A DNA stretch of 64,000 bases, taken from the NCBI GenBank assembly GCA_025200525.1, contig CM045759.1, forward strand, positions 2,542,001 to 2,606,000. The letters run 5' to 3'. Positions within the stretch are counted from its first letter, which is position 1, and every line of letters starts with the position of its first letter. Below the pieces are notes generated by a model. That model saw nothing but the letters and a program-made list of their open reading frames with translations. It was not told the origin of the DNA and made no database searches. A program made the translations under genes and the position numbers. Of the stretch, positions 1-11,100 are shown one piece after another. This DNA comes from Camellia lanceoleosa (taxonomy: Eukaryota; Streptophyta; Magnoliopsida; Ericales; Theaceae).

Positions 1-876
1 TCCTTTACAGGACTTTACTTGAAATGTGTCCATCCTAGCAAGGTCAAGGCATTCTTGTTCGAGATACACGAAGGCATATGCGGAAGCCACCAAGGGGGAA
101 GATCATTGGCCTACAGAGCAATTTCACAAGGATATTAGTAACCTTACATGCAAGCAGATTCAGAGAAGTATGTCAAGAAGTGCGAGAAATGTCAGAAGTT
201 CCCACATCAAATACATCAACCAGCCAGAGAGCTTCTACCATTAACTAGCCCATGGCCTTTTGCGATGTGGGGCTTGGACATAGTAGGGCCACTTCAAACA
301 GCACCCGGCAACAGAAAGTTCTTTCTCGCAGCAACGGATTACTTCACGAAGTGGGTAGAGGCTGAAGCACTCGCATCAATAAAAGATAAAGATGTTAAGA
401 AGTTCGCCTGGCAAAATATCATAACCCGATTCGGCATACCAAAGGCTCTGATATCCGACAATGGCACTCAGTTCGACGGCAATATCTTCAAAGGCTTCTA
501 CAAGGAATACAAGATAGAATTCTACAACTCTACACCAGCATACCCTCAAGCAAATGGCCAGGCAGCAAGAGAAGCCATAACCTTGGAACTTGACCTAGTA
601 GAAGAGAGAAGAAAAAGAGCACTGGTTCACATTGCCTCATACCAGCAAGAGTTATCCAGAAAATATAACAAGACGGTACATCCGAGGTAATTCAAGATTG
701 AGCGCAAAGTAATGGGAAATACTCTGGTACCTGGAGATGGCAAGTTAGGGCCTAATTGGGAAGGACCATACAAAGTGGTTGGCTTAGCAGGAAAATGAGC
801 ATATCACTTGGAAGATGGAGACAGCAAGGCTGTTCCCAGGCTATAGAATACTGCCAATCTCAAGTTATTTTATTTT
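1..876 (+). pseudogene. Ty3/gypsy integrase C-terminal part (broken)
   Basis: In frame 1 the zinc-binding region has its histidines near 74-105 and CEKC near 190. The catalytic core follows, with GLDIVGPL (first Asp, about 275) and ISDNGTQF (second Asp, about 455). The usual NGQAE that carries the catalytic Glu reads NGQAARE and then jumps straight to LDLVEERR, a motif normally some 65 or more codons downstream. An internal in-frame deletion has therefore removed the third catalytic residue and most of the C-terminal core. The GKLGPNWEGPY motif of the C-terminal domain follows at about 744-776. Stops occur at about 139-144 (two), 688-690, 796-798 and 844-846. The original protein is an RNase H-fold DDE integrase; this copy cannot be active. 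Confidence 0.85.
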
Positions 877-1995
877 TACCTTTTTCCTTAGAATAAGTGT
901 ACTTTTTCCTTTTTTCAAATAATACAAGTAGTTTACTTTTTTAGCATAAAGTCTTCTTATTGTAAAAGTTATTCTCAGTCATTATCAGCTAGGGGCAACA
1001 GAAGAGAAGTTGGCAGGAATAACCAACTTTGAGTACTCTTCAGCCAGGATAAGGATCTAGGCTGAAGAGAGGTTGGCTGAAATAACCAACTTTGAGTACT
1101 CTTAACCGAGATAAGGATCTAGGCTGAAGAGAGGTTGGCTGTAATAACCAACTTTGAGTACTCTTTAGCCGAGATAAGGATCTAGGCTGTAGAGAGGTTG
1201 GCAGGAATAACTAACTTTGAGGACTCTTCAGCCGAGATACGGATCTAGACTGAAGAGAGGTTGGCAGGGATAACCAACTTTGAATACTCTTCAGCCAGGA
1301 TAAAGATCTAGGCTGAAGAGAGGTTGGTTGGAAAAACCAACTTTGAGTACTCTTCAGCCGGAATAAGGATCTAGGCTGAAGAGAGGTTGGCTGGAATAAT
1401 CAACTTTGAGTACTCTTCAGCTGAGATAAGGATCTAGGCTAAAGAGAGGTTGTAGGAATAACCAACTTTGAGTACACTTCAGCCGAGATAAGGATCTAGG
1501 CTGAAAAGAGGTTGGCAAGAATAACCAACTTTGAGTACTCTTTAGCCGAGATAAGGATCTAGGCTGAAGAGAGGTTGGCAGGAATAACCAACTTTGAGTA
1601 TTCTTCAGCCGAGATAAGGACCTGGGCTAAAGAGAGGTTGGCTGGAAAAACCAACTTTGAGTTCTTCTCAGCTGAGATAAGGATCTAGGCTCAAGGGAGG
1701 TTGGTTGGAATAACCAACTTTGAGTTCTCTCCAGCCAAAATAAGGATCTAGGCTGAAGAAACTTGACAGGTATGACCAAATAGATTACAACGCTCCAAAA
1801 CCGAGATAAGTATCTTGGCCAGAAAATGTTAAAAAATTCATACAAATCAGAGTTGAAAAATAAATACAGGTATGAAATAAACCAGACAAAAACAGCAGAT
1901 TTCATTCAAGATTGGAAACTGCATTACAATAAGGGGCTGCAGCCCGATTACAAAATGCTTTCAGAAATTGATATCAAAAGAAGAAAAATACAAAG
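877..1995. other. 3' untranslated region of element A
   Basis: This lies between the end of pol and the 3' end of the antisense ORF. It begins with an AT-rich tail after the integrase and is then filled by the tandem array listed next. No coding sequence is seen. Hypervariable 3' UTRs carrying tandem arrays are known for Tat/Ogre elements. Confidence 0.6.
1000..1770 (+). repeat. Tandem array, unit about 62 bp, about 12 copies
   Basis: Each unit holds ACCAACTTTGAGTACTCTT, then CAGCCGAGATAAGGATCTAG, then GCTGAAGAGAGGTTGGC. The ACCAACTTTGA start recurs near 1023, 1086, 1147, 1208, 1273, 1337, 1400, 1461, 1525, 1588, 1650 and 1713. Copies differ by point changes and 1-2 base indels. The array sits in the 3' UTR of element A, where satellites are known to arise in Tat elements. 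Confidence 0.9.
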
Positions 1996-4057
1996 TCAGG
2001 CAAAAAGATCATCCAGGTCTGCGTCCAGGTTAACTCGAGTTTCATCACTCCGTAGCTCGGTTCCAGCAGGAAGGTCAGTCATATCTTCAACCGTACTGGG
2101 CACCGGGGGCTCCACTTGAGCTGACAGCGGTTTGGAGACCAGGATCATTGGTAACAGTCGGGGTGTTGTTGGGCTCTGGGATGCCTCCTCTTCCTCCCCT
2201 ACTTGAAGAAATTTTTGTTGAATAGCATTGGCATACTCCGCCATGTAGCTTGGAATAAAGTGGGGAAGAGGGTTCTGAAAGACCTCAGTCTCTTGGGCAT
2301 AACCGAGCTTTGACACGACTGCCTTCCATCCACATTTGAAAAATATATTCTTGGCGGCTTTGCATTGCAGGATGTAGGTAGCCTCTCCTTCCTTGTAGTC
2401 ACGGTCTTCCGCATCGTCCGCACTCTTCTTTAGCTCGGCGATTTCAGCATCTTTCTTTTTTTCGAGCTTGGCCAGCTCGCGTAGATATTTGTCTTTCCGT
2501 TCGGCAAAAGCCTTCTGCTTATCTGCCTCAGCCGAGTTAACCAGCCTGGTGAGCCGGGCAACTTCAGATTCAAGCTCGGCCATTTTCTGCTTGGATTCTT
2601 CTTGCTCGGCCGTCTTAGCATTGGCCTCTACCACGGCCAGCCGTGTGGTCTTACGCAGCTCCAACACACGCTTGTGAGCGACATGATTCTTCTGCATGGC
2701 CTGCAAAAGGAGAGATAGCAATTATGGTTAAAACCGCGCAAACAAATGTACAAATTAGAAACTTACTAGCACCATCGACTTGGTTGCCGAGCGGCTGGCC
2801 TTCAGCTCGGTCAGATGATCATGATGCTCCATGTCGACTGGCAAGCATACACTCTTAGCGAGGTTGAAGGCGAGCGACTGATCTTTTTCAGCGACCATTG
2901 AATCTGTGTTTGTTGTGGCCTAGTTCTTATAGGTCACTTTTGGTGCCCACTCTAAAGGGCTAGCCTGGTCAGAATGCACTGGTTCTGGGCTCAGTTGTGT
3001 GGTCTCTGGAAGCACGGTGTCATTTTTATCAATAAGACCTGGCTCGGTCGAGGAGGTACGAGCACGCTTGTTTGGCCGAGATGACGAGGCCCTGGCTGTT
3101 GGCAGGGCTACCACGGCCTCATGTGTTTGGCCAGCCTGTGTTACCTCAGTTTGATCCCCCACGGCTGGGGCCGTTGTTTCGGTGATGAGTGCTCTGACTG
3201 CTCTCTTCTTAGCCATTTCTTGTTCCTCTATTAGTGGGATCAGCCTAATTTGAGGAAGAGCGGGATCTGGTTCAGGGGATGGTTCAAGGAGAAAGTCGAT
3301 TACCCTGGTCTTCCTCTTTCTACTGTATCTATAAGTCGGCTCGAAGTTAAGTAGCTTGGCCCAACCTCGATCACGGTATCAAAGCGCGGCGCAGAGAGCG
3401 TCCAAATTGGGGTATTGGTATTGAGACTTAAGCTGGTTCAAGTCTGCGTAAGGCAAAAGGAAAACAGTTAGCACGGTGAGAAACTTACAAACAGCAAGGG
3501 TAAAAAAAATATACAGAAGTGAGAACCGAGGTGTCCTTACCAGCAGTCCCTTTGTTCCAATTTATGATGTAGCCCGGTATTTGGGCTTCCTAGTCCTCGA
3601 AGTTACCAGAAACCCAGAAAAAGTCATCATCATTTAAGTCTTTATCCGGTGTGTTTTTTATTATTTTCTCTTGGTGGCGTCTTATTCTTAAATAATATAC
3701 CCAGCCGTCTTCATTCTGGCCAAGTGAATGTTGGTGAAATAGCTCGGCTAAACCGAGGTTGAGGCCAAGTCGGTGATTTAGCTCAGCGATGCCATTTATT
3801 ATTCTGTAAGAATTAGTGCTAAGTTAGGTTGGGCATATTCTAGTCTGCCTAAGGAATTCGCATAATAGTGGCTGAACAGGGAATCGGAGTCCGGCCTCTA
3901 CAATAGAAATGACGATAAAGGGAACGAAGCCCGATTTTTCCTATGGAGTTGTATCTAGCTCGGCTAGTGAAAGGTGGACGTCATCAAGGATGTTGTAGTC
4001 CTTGCAGAATCCGGCAATATCCCCTGGTGAGTTTACTAGGAATCAATATTTACCCAT
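1996..4057 (-). pseudogene. Antisense ORF of element A, three exons, resembling the 'putative plant transposon / transposase-28' family
   Basis: The reading starts from an ATG at 4057-4055. Exon 1 (4057-3541) includes the stretch EAGLRFPVQPLLCEFLRQ, the look of the plant gypsy-type transposase family (PF04195-like, from memory). It ends at a GTAAGG donor. Intron 1 is 3540-3444 with a TTTTGCCTTACGCAG acceptor. Exon 2 (3443-2767) is basic and Ser/Thr-rich. Intron 2 is 2766-2701 (GTAAGT...TTTTGCAG). Exon 3 (2700-1996) begins with a long Lys/Glu coiled coil and ends in an acidic tail. At least five in-frame stops (exon 1: about 4043, 3938, 3828, 3590; exon 2: 2922) all fit TGG to TAG/TGA, CAG to TAG or CAA to TAA changes. 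The protein's function is unknown. Confidence 0.75.
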
Positions 4058-5410
4058 TTATAACTTAAAATTATGAATAACTTAGCCCGGAGTCCTAGCT
4101 CGATGTTGAGATGACGTAGAGTATCTCGGTTGAGCGTGCAAAGGTGTGCCTGGCCAACCTAGTCAGAGTCTGCAAAGTGAAGATAAGAAGTGTTATGCCC
4201 AGACAACTGGACCGGACTAAGTGAACAGTCAATTTACAAGCAAAAAAGAAAATGGAAAAACCTAGCTCGGTCACATTCGGGGAACGTGGTATTCTCAGTT
4301 CGGTCGAACAGAAGGGCTCATTCAGAACCTCTAGCCCGGTTAAAAGCTTGGCTCCAGTTCTAGTTCGGTCATTGGGTATGGTTTCCAGTTCGGTATAATA
4401 CACACTCATGATAAACAAGTTCTTATCTCGGTCGTGGTGTGATTTTGGATCAAAAGCGTCCTATTGCAGGTTATTTGGGAATCCAGTGAGTGTGATTATG
4501 GTCTAAGGAGGTTCTTGCCCATTCGTGTGAAAACTATGGTAATGTGTTTCGAGAAACATGTGAATGTGTTTCTATACTATATATATTCACAAAACAGAAT
4601 GAACAAAATGAAAGGATTGAGTTACTTACAGCTTCGATGTGGAGGGACGAAGGTCAAACGGGCGCCAACAAGAACACAAGCTTTGCAGGTGTCTTTGAGC
4701 GTGAAAATGGAAGCACAGAGGCACGAAGAGAAGGAGAAAATGAATAGTGGAGTGTTTGATTTGGAAAAATAGGGGTTTTTTGTATAAAGCATGAATTTGG
4801 GCGGGACTGTTCAAATTTTGCGAGGTACGAAGGCGGCTATGGCAACTGTATTCAGCCAATAAGGGCTCGCCATATGTCCAAGAGAATCGTAAGCGATCCA
4901 AATGTGCAGCGACTGAAAAGACGTTTTTTGACCAGACAAATTAGTAGCCCGGTATCAATTTAGCTCGGTTGAAGGCCAACTTTTAGCTCGGCAGGTAACA
5001 AGTAATCCCAAATCATGTTGCGTAGATGGAATTAAGGGGCAATTGAGAGGGTAATTTATAAATAAATTAGGCCGAGCTAAGGAAGAGGTTTCTTTGGAAA
5101 TTGGGCCGCACATCGGATCGAGATAGGAGTTGTTGTAGCTCGGTCTAAAAACTAACGAGCTTGGGCCAGGAGAAATCTGGACCGAGTTATGAACCGAGGT
5201 GTTTAGGCTTCATAAGGTGGACCTCGCCCTTGTTAGCTCGGTCAAAGCTTGCTGCAGTTAGCTCCATCTAAACAGAAAAACCGAGGTACAAGTGAACAAA
5301 AGCCGAGCTATATATTGCATATGAAGGCGTTGGATTAAGTATGACAAAGGGCTAGTATTAGCTCGGTCATATTGTTATCCAATCGTGGTAAAACCATCTC
5401 ACTTGGTTTA
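4058..5410. other. Element A region between the antisense ORF and the 3' LTR
   Basis: No coding sequence is convincing here. The stretch should hold the promoter of the antisense ORF. It is dotted with TAGCTCGGT-like motifs in both orientations: 4263, 4961, 4984, 5136, 5234 and 5359 forward; 5071, 5181 and 5302 inverted. A TA-rich box lies near 4577-4587 (ctatatatatt). Confidence 0.6.
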
Positions 5411-5417
5411 AGGAGGG
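5411..5417 (+). promoter_or_regulatory. Polypurine tract of element A
   Basis: AGGAGGG sits directly against the TG start of the LTR. This is the expected place for the primer of plus-strand DNA synthesis. Confidence 0.6.
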
Positions 5418-5739
5418 TGTTGAGGGATAAGCATTATCTTTCAAGAGTATGATTCCTAGGAGGACTCTACATTGAGAAATAAGAGTCCTACTAGGATTCC
5501 AGGCAAAAACTATAAAAGTTCATGACAGAACCTATGTACATGTATCACAATTTTGATTCCCGAATACACAGAGCTTTTGTCTACTTGTCTATTTTGCTGA
5601 CTTAAGCATCAGAGAGGTATCCGACACATACCCGCCGGCTAGCTCATGTTTGTGTTTTCAGGGAGTAAAGCGACGACATGTGGAGAAGCGCAAACTTTAT
5701 CAACAGGATTATACGAGAAGATTATTTCGTGCTCATACA
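5418..5739 (+). repeat. 3' LTR of element A
   Basis: It starts TGTTGAGGG right after the purine tract and ends in CATACA. TATAAAAG lies at 5511-5518. The later part, with a CTGACTTAAGCATCAGAG-type stretch and GTTTGTGTTTTCAGGGAG, looks like the R/U5 part of plant Tat-type LTRs. The right boundary is chosen from the CA end and is not confirmed, because the 5' copy is outside the window. Confidence 0.6.
5511..5518 (+). promoter_or_regulatory. TATA box of the element A LTR
   Basis: TATAAAAG lies about 93 bp into the LTR, the normal position for the U3/R promoter. Initiation would fall near 5545. Confidence 0.5.
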
Positions 5740-6141
5740 GATGGTGTATAGAGAGAGAGTAAGAAAAGAGAACTTAACCTTTTGTGTGTCTTGAAAGCCT
5801 CCTTATACCCTTTGTCCATCATTTCTTTGTCCACTCCGACCTGTCATGTTGGCCGAAAGTCTATGCTCTAGCTTGCCTTGTTCACGGTGAGGTTGCCCGT
5901 TCTGACGTGAAGGGGTTATCGCATTTAATGCTGCAGGAGCCTCATTAATGGCTAATGTGTGGTGCAATAACTCTGCAGGATCTTTGTCTACTTACGTGGC
6001 TGTTCTCCTCTTGACAAGTGTTTAGACACCATTGATTTCTAGTACAGCGTTGGGTTTTCAATGGTGTTCGGCTTTAGTGCTTGGACCGTGAATTGGGCTC
6101 TAAGTGGTGGGCCAAAAGCTTCTATGGGCCCACCGATGTCA
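5740..6141 (-). repeat. Possible LTR remnant, minus orientation
   Basis: Read on the - strand it begins TGACATCGGTGGGCCC, has TATAAGGAGG near 5809-5818 and then a CT-rich leader. This resembles an LTR into which element A inserted. It has no second copy in the window, so it could be ordinary unique DNA. Confidence 0.3.
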
Positions 6142-6835
6142 ATGCCTATATTTTATTTATATTTAAGACTCGTTTAAGAATTGACTATTTTAATTGACTT
6201 GTTAATTTTTTTGCAAAACATGTGTAGAAAAGTAAAAAGAATAATGTGATAACTTGTAGTGAATTTTTATTTATTTTTTTAACCTATTAACAAACAAGGC
6301 CTTAGTTATATACTAGTCATATAGCTATATTCTTGTATGAATTAACCCAATAAATTATTTGTAATTAAGATATTTTCAAACCTTAGACACTGCAAGAGTT
6401 TAGATTTGTTAAAGTTAGTACATTGTAAGATTAATTTATACATATGTCAATGGTTTGAATCGTTCTTCTAATATAACAAGTTGAGAAGAGAATGGATGCA
6501 AAAGATTGAATTGATCAGACATAAGTAATCATGTGACTTACATATTATCGGGTTTAGAAAATAGGTTTAAAAAGTGAGTTTGTATATTATTTTTCTAAGA
6601 TTAAGTAGTGTTTTGGAAAGATGGTAAAAAACTGTCTTTTTAGATTTTTTTAACTTTTTGACTTTTTTAGTATAAAAAAATAGAGAGGTGATGTGACCAA
6701 AAAAAGTCAAAAAAATTGACTTTTTACTAACTTGCCAAAACGCCCCTAATTAGGAGCTTCTTTAATGAATTAGTAATTATTAAGGTTTGTCTTTATTTCG
6801 AAAATTAAAAGCAATTTTACATGAATCTACAGATG
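6142..6835. other. AT-rich spacer with a segment repeated at about 19950-20180
   Basis: 6147-6360 resembles 19965-20110 in direct orientation (shared ATTTATATTTA, GAATTGACTA and ATGTGTAGAAAA-like stretches). The block near 6390-6425, with AGAGTTTAGATTTGTTAAAG, matches the later copy in inverted orientation. A hairpin rich in AAGTCAAAAA/CTTTTTGACTTTTT lies at about 6640-6730. No gene is seen. Confidence 0.5.
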
Positions 6836-7140
6836 TTAGGGCTGGACGTAGGGTAATCTGACCCGCCCAAATTGCCTTACCTGATCCTTCTCGCACACGT
6901 ATGGATGGTATCGCAAACACATTAGGGTCGAGTGCGGTTCGAATTTTATTTGATTTTAGGGTTGTAGGCGAGTTGCGGGTTTAAACCGAACCCGCCCAAC
7001 TTGCCCTCATTAGCCCCCCCTTTTTTGTTTAATTATTATTATTATTTATTTATATTTCAAATCTAACCGTTCACCTCACTTCATCTATATAAAAAAACAA
7101 AAAAAACCCTAATCTGTCTCACAAACTCAAAAACACGAAC
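6836..7140. mobile_element. Possible 5' end of an hAT-like transposon (remnant)
   Basis: It begins TTAGGGCTGGACGTAGGG and repeats GACCCGCCC/GAACCCGCCCAA-like blocks, as in the GC-rich termini of plant Ac-like elements. A CT-rich leader follows. No other end or transposase is found. Confidence 0.3.
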
Positions 7141-7234
7141 TCTCTCATCTCATCAGTCTCTCTCTCACTCTCTCATTTTTTATCTACACTGATCGACTCT
7201 CTCTCATCGTAAGATTGACCGATCGACCTCACAG

Positions 7235-7281
<47 letters not shown>

Positions 7282-7730
7282 TCACTCCCCAATCTTTGAT
7301 TTTTTTTGCAACATATCAGATCTCTCTCTCTCTCTCTCCCCGATCTTTGATTTTTTTTTTTTGCAACATATCAGATATTTCTCTCTCTAATCTGTCTCCC
7401 TCACTCTCTCATCTCATCAATCTCTCACTTTCTTATTTTTGTATCTGCACCGATCGACTCTCTCTCATTGCAAGATCAACCAATCGACCTCACTCTCTCA
7501 TCGCGCCGATCGACCTCACAGGTAAGCCTCTCTATTTGTCTTTGTCTCTCTCTCCCCGATCTTTGACTTTTTTTTTTGGCAACATATCAGATCTCTCTCT
7601 CTCTCTGATCTGTCCCCTTCACTCTTTCATCTCATCAGATTTGTTTATTTTTTGCAATCAGATCTGTTACTTTTTTTTTTGTAGTAACAAATCTGTGAGG
7701 AGTGGAAATTAAATCTATGTTTATGCAAAC
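7141..7730 (+). repeat. Duplicated CT-rich leader with splice-donor-like ends; (CT)n microsatellites
   Basis: Two copies of a segment with CATCTCATCA, TGATCGACTCTCTCTCAT and GATCGACCTCACAGGTAAG lie at about 7149-7240 and 7409-7527. Each ends in a good 5' splice donor (CAG|GTAAG at 7233-7240 and 7519-7526). (CT)n runs lie at 7241-7277, 7321-7338 and 7590-7603. The 138-codon ORF across this stretch is only CT-repeat translation. Confidence 0.6.
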
Positions 7731-8284
7731 AGATCTCTCTCTCTCTGCTTTTTTTTTTTTTTTTTGGAATTGAATCTGTGTTGTTGGAATTAAATCTGTG
7801 GCATTGGAATTAAATCTGTTGTTGAATCTATGAGAAGTGAAAATTGACTTTATGTGTTTGTTTGGAATTAAATCCGATTTTTGTTTTGTAGCAACAGATT
7901 TGTGAGAAATGGAAATTGAATCTGTGTTTATGCAAACAGATCTCTTTCTGTCTCTCTATTTTTATTTTTTTTTGGAATTGAATCTGTGCTTTTGGAATTA
8001 AATCTGTGGTATTGGAATTAAATCTGTTATTGAATCTGTGTTAGAAGTGGAAATTAAATCTGTTATTTTAATTTGAAATTGAATCTATTATTGAATCTGT
8101 TATTAAACTGAATCAGTATTGAATCTGTTATTAAAAATTTTTTTGAGAGTGATTAAATATGTTATTGAATCTGTTATTAAATCTGTTATGTTATTGAAAT
8201 TGAATCTATAATCGTATTGAATCTGTAATTATATTATTGAAATTGAATATGTAATATGTTATGTTATTAAAATTGACTATTATG
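7690..8284 (+). repeat. Degenerate TTGGAATTAAATCTGTG / TTGAATCTGTTATT repeats
   Basis: Short related words (GGAATTAAATCTGTG, GAATCTGTTATTAAA, ACAGATCTCTCTCT) recur throughout in irregular order. This looks like an eroded low-complexity array. No coding sequence. Confidence 0.6.
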
Positions 8285-9790
8285 TATTTTTGGCTTATGT
8301 TTGATATGATATTTTTATTAAGAGAAGAAAAGCATGAGTCTCTCCCAAGTCAAAAAATAAAATAAAATAATAAAATAAAATCATTACTAATAATAATAAG
8401 AGTCCAGATGCCCTATACTTTGTACTGCATCCAAAAAACGACCGAAGACGTCCTGGTTCTTTCCATCATATGTATATTTCTGATTTCTTCAGTTTTATAT
8501 GATTTTTCATTCACCTGATTTTGGATGATTTGTGACATGGATTTATGAAATTTTGGATATTTGAAGTATTGAAATTGAAATTATCAGCATTAAGAAAAGC
8601 AAAATTTTCAAATCTCTGACCCAATTGGCCATTGAAGTTGTTGAGTGAGCGGTCAATTAATATAAAAATAAAAATAAAAAACAATCATTTTTGACAAATC
8701 AATGTGATTAATGGGTTTTGAATTTCTTCTATTTTGTTGCTTGAGATGCTAAGTTATTGAAGATTGGTTAGATTACTGAAGCAAGATTTGAGATCATTCT
8801 CTGAGGTCAAGAACAAAGAGGTTTGGAAGGACAAATGGAGAGGTAGCCAAACCTATTCTTAGCCCTCTAACCAAACACACTTAGAAGCAGAAAAGAAAAA
8901 AATCAAAACCACATGTTTTGGGTGCACTACAAACTGTACTACAAGAAAGAATTAGGGAAGATTAAGAGTAATGCTAAATGGTGTGTCATATATGCAATTT
9001 TTGATATTTGCGAGTTTAATTATTATAAATAATATATTTAATCTTATAGGGGTCCTTACTAAAAAAATAAGTTATAACTAAATACTATATAAGAGATAAT
9101 CAAATAATTCTTAAATTGTAATCAAAATAATATCATAATTAGTACCACAACAAATCACAACTGAAGACTACAAAGGGCATAACAAAGGTGTATATGTAGT
9201 ATAGAATTTCGCATAGTAATAGTAGCTATCATACATAGACGGGTTATGTTATGGTATACACTCTCAAAAGGATGTATAATAGCGGTGATTGCAGGATTTT
9301 TATTGACGAGTCACACCAGAAGTTTAAGTTTCACAAATTTTATTTAAAAAAGAAGAAAAGAAAAATATTTACTCTGTTTTGTTTTAAGTTTTCAAAAAAA
9401 TTTGTCTTTACAAATTTTTTTTTCTTTTGTATTTTTGTTTTTTTATGCATCTAACCTACATGTAGTTAGAAAGTAAAATATTTGTGAAAAAATCTATAAA
9501 AAATAATAAGTACAAAAAATAAAATAAAATGAATTGAGTTCTTACATTTTTTTTATATTTAAATTTTAAAAAAAAATATTAATAGACAAAAAAAATATGA
9601 AAAATAAAAAACTCAAAAAAAATTTTTAAAAATTATTAATCAAGTGATTTAAACTTATGAAATAGTTTATTTTTGTGAGTATAGATTCATAATTGATGGG
9701 ATTCTTGAGGTTCCGTTTGTTTAGAAATAAATGAATGATAAAAAATGAAAATAACAGAAAGTGAAGGGAAAGAAACAAAAAAAAAAAAAA
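8285..9790 (+). repeat. Segmental duplication, copy 1 (no insertions)
   Basis: From TTTTTGGCTTATGTTTGATATGA to about the GAAATAAATGAATGATAAAAA block near 9730, this matches 10160-14350 in order. It includes CTGCATCCAAAAAA, GGTTTGGAAGGACAA, GGTAGCCAAACCTATTC and GCATAGTAATAGTAGCTATC. It lacks the two transposons found in copy 2 and so acts as an empty-site reference. No ORF of interest. Confidence 0.8.
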
Positions 9791-9890
9791 AAAAAGAAAT
9801 GAAAGAGAGAGAAATTGAAAGTGATTTTAGATCATACAAATGTGAACTCAAAACAACTAGGTAGGAACTATCCGAGAAGGGAAGAAGAAC

Positions 9891-10165
9891 ATTTTCTGTT
9901 TGATCAATAGAGTTGATGACACGCATATATGAGAGATAGAGATCATCATGCATGACATTGATTTTGTTGTCTGTCTTGATTTGACTCTTAACTGCATGTA
10001 TAAATGTGGATGGAAAACAAAAGAAAGAGAGAGAAAGAGAGAGAATAATAGATGAAGAAGGAGAAGATTCAATCATCACACCAACAACAGGTAAGCAAAG
10101 GTAGCAGCATAGCAATTACATACTTTGAGGAGTGACGCGTCGAGTTTGGTTCTGGGGTATTGTGG
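9891..10165 (+). other. Relic 5' exon/promoter segment, copy 1 (paralogue at 20815-21115)
   Basis: Shared landmarks with the later copy are GATTTTGTTGTCT.TCTTGATTTGACT, a GA-rich stretch, GAAGATTCAATC, CAACAGGTAAG (a 5' splice donor at about 10086-10094) and GAGTGACGCGTC.AGTTTG. This looks like a first non-coding exon plus upstream DNA of an old gene whose coding part is gone. A related GACGCGTTTAGTTTACTTGG block lies near 57484, upstream of the ERF gene. Confidence 0.45.
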
Positions 10166-10709
10166 CTTATGTTTGATATGACATTTTTATTAAGAGAAGA
10201 AGAACGTGAGTCTCTCCCAAGTCAACAAAAAAAAATCATTACTAATAGTAATTAGAGTCCCGATCCTCTGTACTTCGTACTGCATCCAAAAAATGACTGA
10301 AGATGCCCTGGTTCTTTCTATTATACGTATATTTCTGATTTTTTCGTTCACCTGATTTTGGGTGATTTGTGAGATTGGATTTATGAAGTTTTGGATATAT
10401 TTGAAGTATTGAAATTGAAATTATCAACATTAAGAAAAGCAAAACTTCCAAGTCTCTTGACCCAATTGGCCATTGAAGTTGAAGCTGTTGAGTGAAAGGT
10501 TAATTAAAAAAAAAAAAAAAAAAATCATTTTTGACAAATCAATGTGATTCAATGAGTGAAGAAGCAAGATGGGTTTTAAATTTCCATCTATTTTGTTGCT
10601 TGAGATGTTAAGTTATTGAAGATTGGTTAATTTACTGAAGCAAGAGTTGGGATTATTCTCACAGGTCAAGAACAGAGAGGTTTGGAAGGACAAGTGGAGA
10701 GGTAGCCAA

Positions 10710-11100
10710 GAGTCAGGAGCCTCTTCTTGCAAGTTCCTCATTGCGCTCCGTCTTTGCAAGTCTTAGGGCTTATTTTTAGACTCAATTTTGATAATCCGAA
10801 CTGTTCATATTTTAAGATTTATTCAGTATATTATACATGTAAGAAATTAAGTTCATGGGATATCAGAAAGTATGTGTTCAAAAAATTGAACTAAAAATAA
10901 TTTTTTTAAAGAATTTAATAAATAGTTTTCCGAACATATACTTTCTAATATCCGATCAACTTGATTTTTTATAGGTATAATATATTGAATAAATCATAAA
11001 ATATAACGGTTCAAATTATCTAAATTTGGCTTAAAAGTAGGTCCGAAAGTCTATAAAGACGGAGCGCAAAAAAAAAGTGCAAGGAGAGTATCTCAATTCG
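10710..11100. mobile_element. Foldback MITE, hAT-type, copy 1 of a three-copy family
   Basis: The empty site in copy 1 reads GGTAGCCAAACC. Here the element is flanked by gtagccaa (10702-10709) and ataggcaa (11101-11108), an 8-bp duplication with two changes. The arms pair: CTTGC...TTGCGCTCCGTCTTT on the left against AAAGACGGAGCGCAA...GTGCAAGG on the right. Inside, TTTTGATAATCCGAACTGTTC pairs with the GAACGGTTC-like block near 11010. No ORF. Relatives lie at about 14872-15235 and 19046-19414. Confidence 0.75.

Larger units (their letters stand above)
1..5739 (+). mobile_element. Element A: 3' half of a Tat-type Ty3/gypsy retrotransposon
   Basis: The window opens inside an integrase reading on the + strand. 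After it come a repeat-bearing 3' region, an antisense intron-containing ORF, a purine tract and an LTR of about 322 bp. Pol followed by a convergent extra ORF before the 3' LTR is, from memory, the plan of the plant Tat/Ogre lineage. The 5' LTR, gag, protease and RT lie beyond the left edge, so the target duplication cannot be checked. The element is dead: every coding part has stops. It is unrelated in sequence to element B at 23161-50533. Confidence 0.8.

Noticed and set aside
5418..6141. A single longer LTR of element A ending at 6141
   Set aside because: A TG...CA LTR ending at 5739 better fits the R/U5 pattern of the family. The remaining DNA reads more like an LTR in the other orientation. 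Not proven.
7296..7712. 138-codon ORF rich in Ser/Leu
   Set aside because: It is the translation of (CT)n microsatellites and T runs.
9687..10115. 142-codon minus-strand ORF
   Set aside because: It crosses homopolymer A runs and a GA repeat. The paralogous segment at 20784-21120 does not keep it open.
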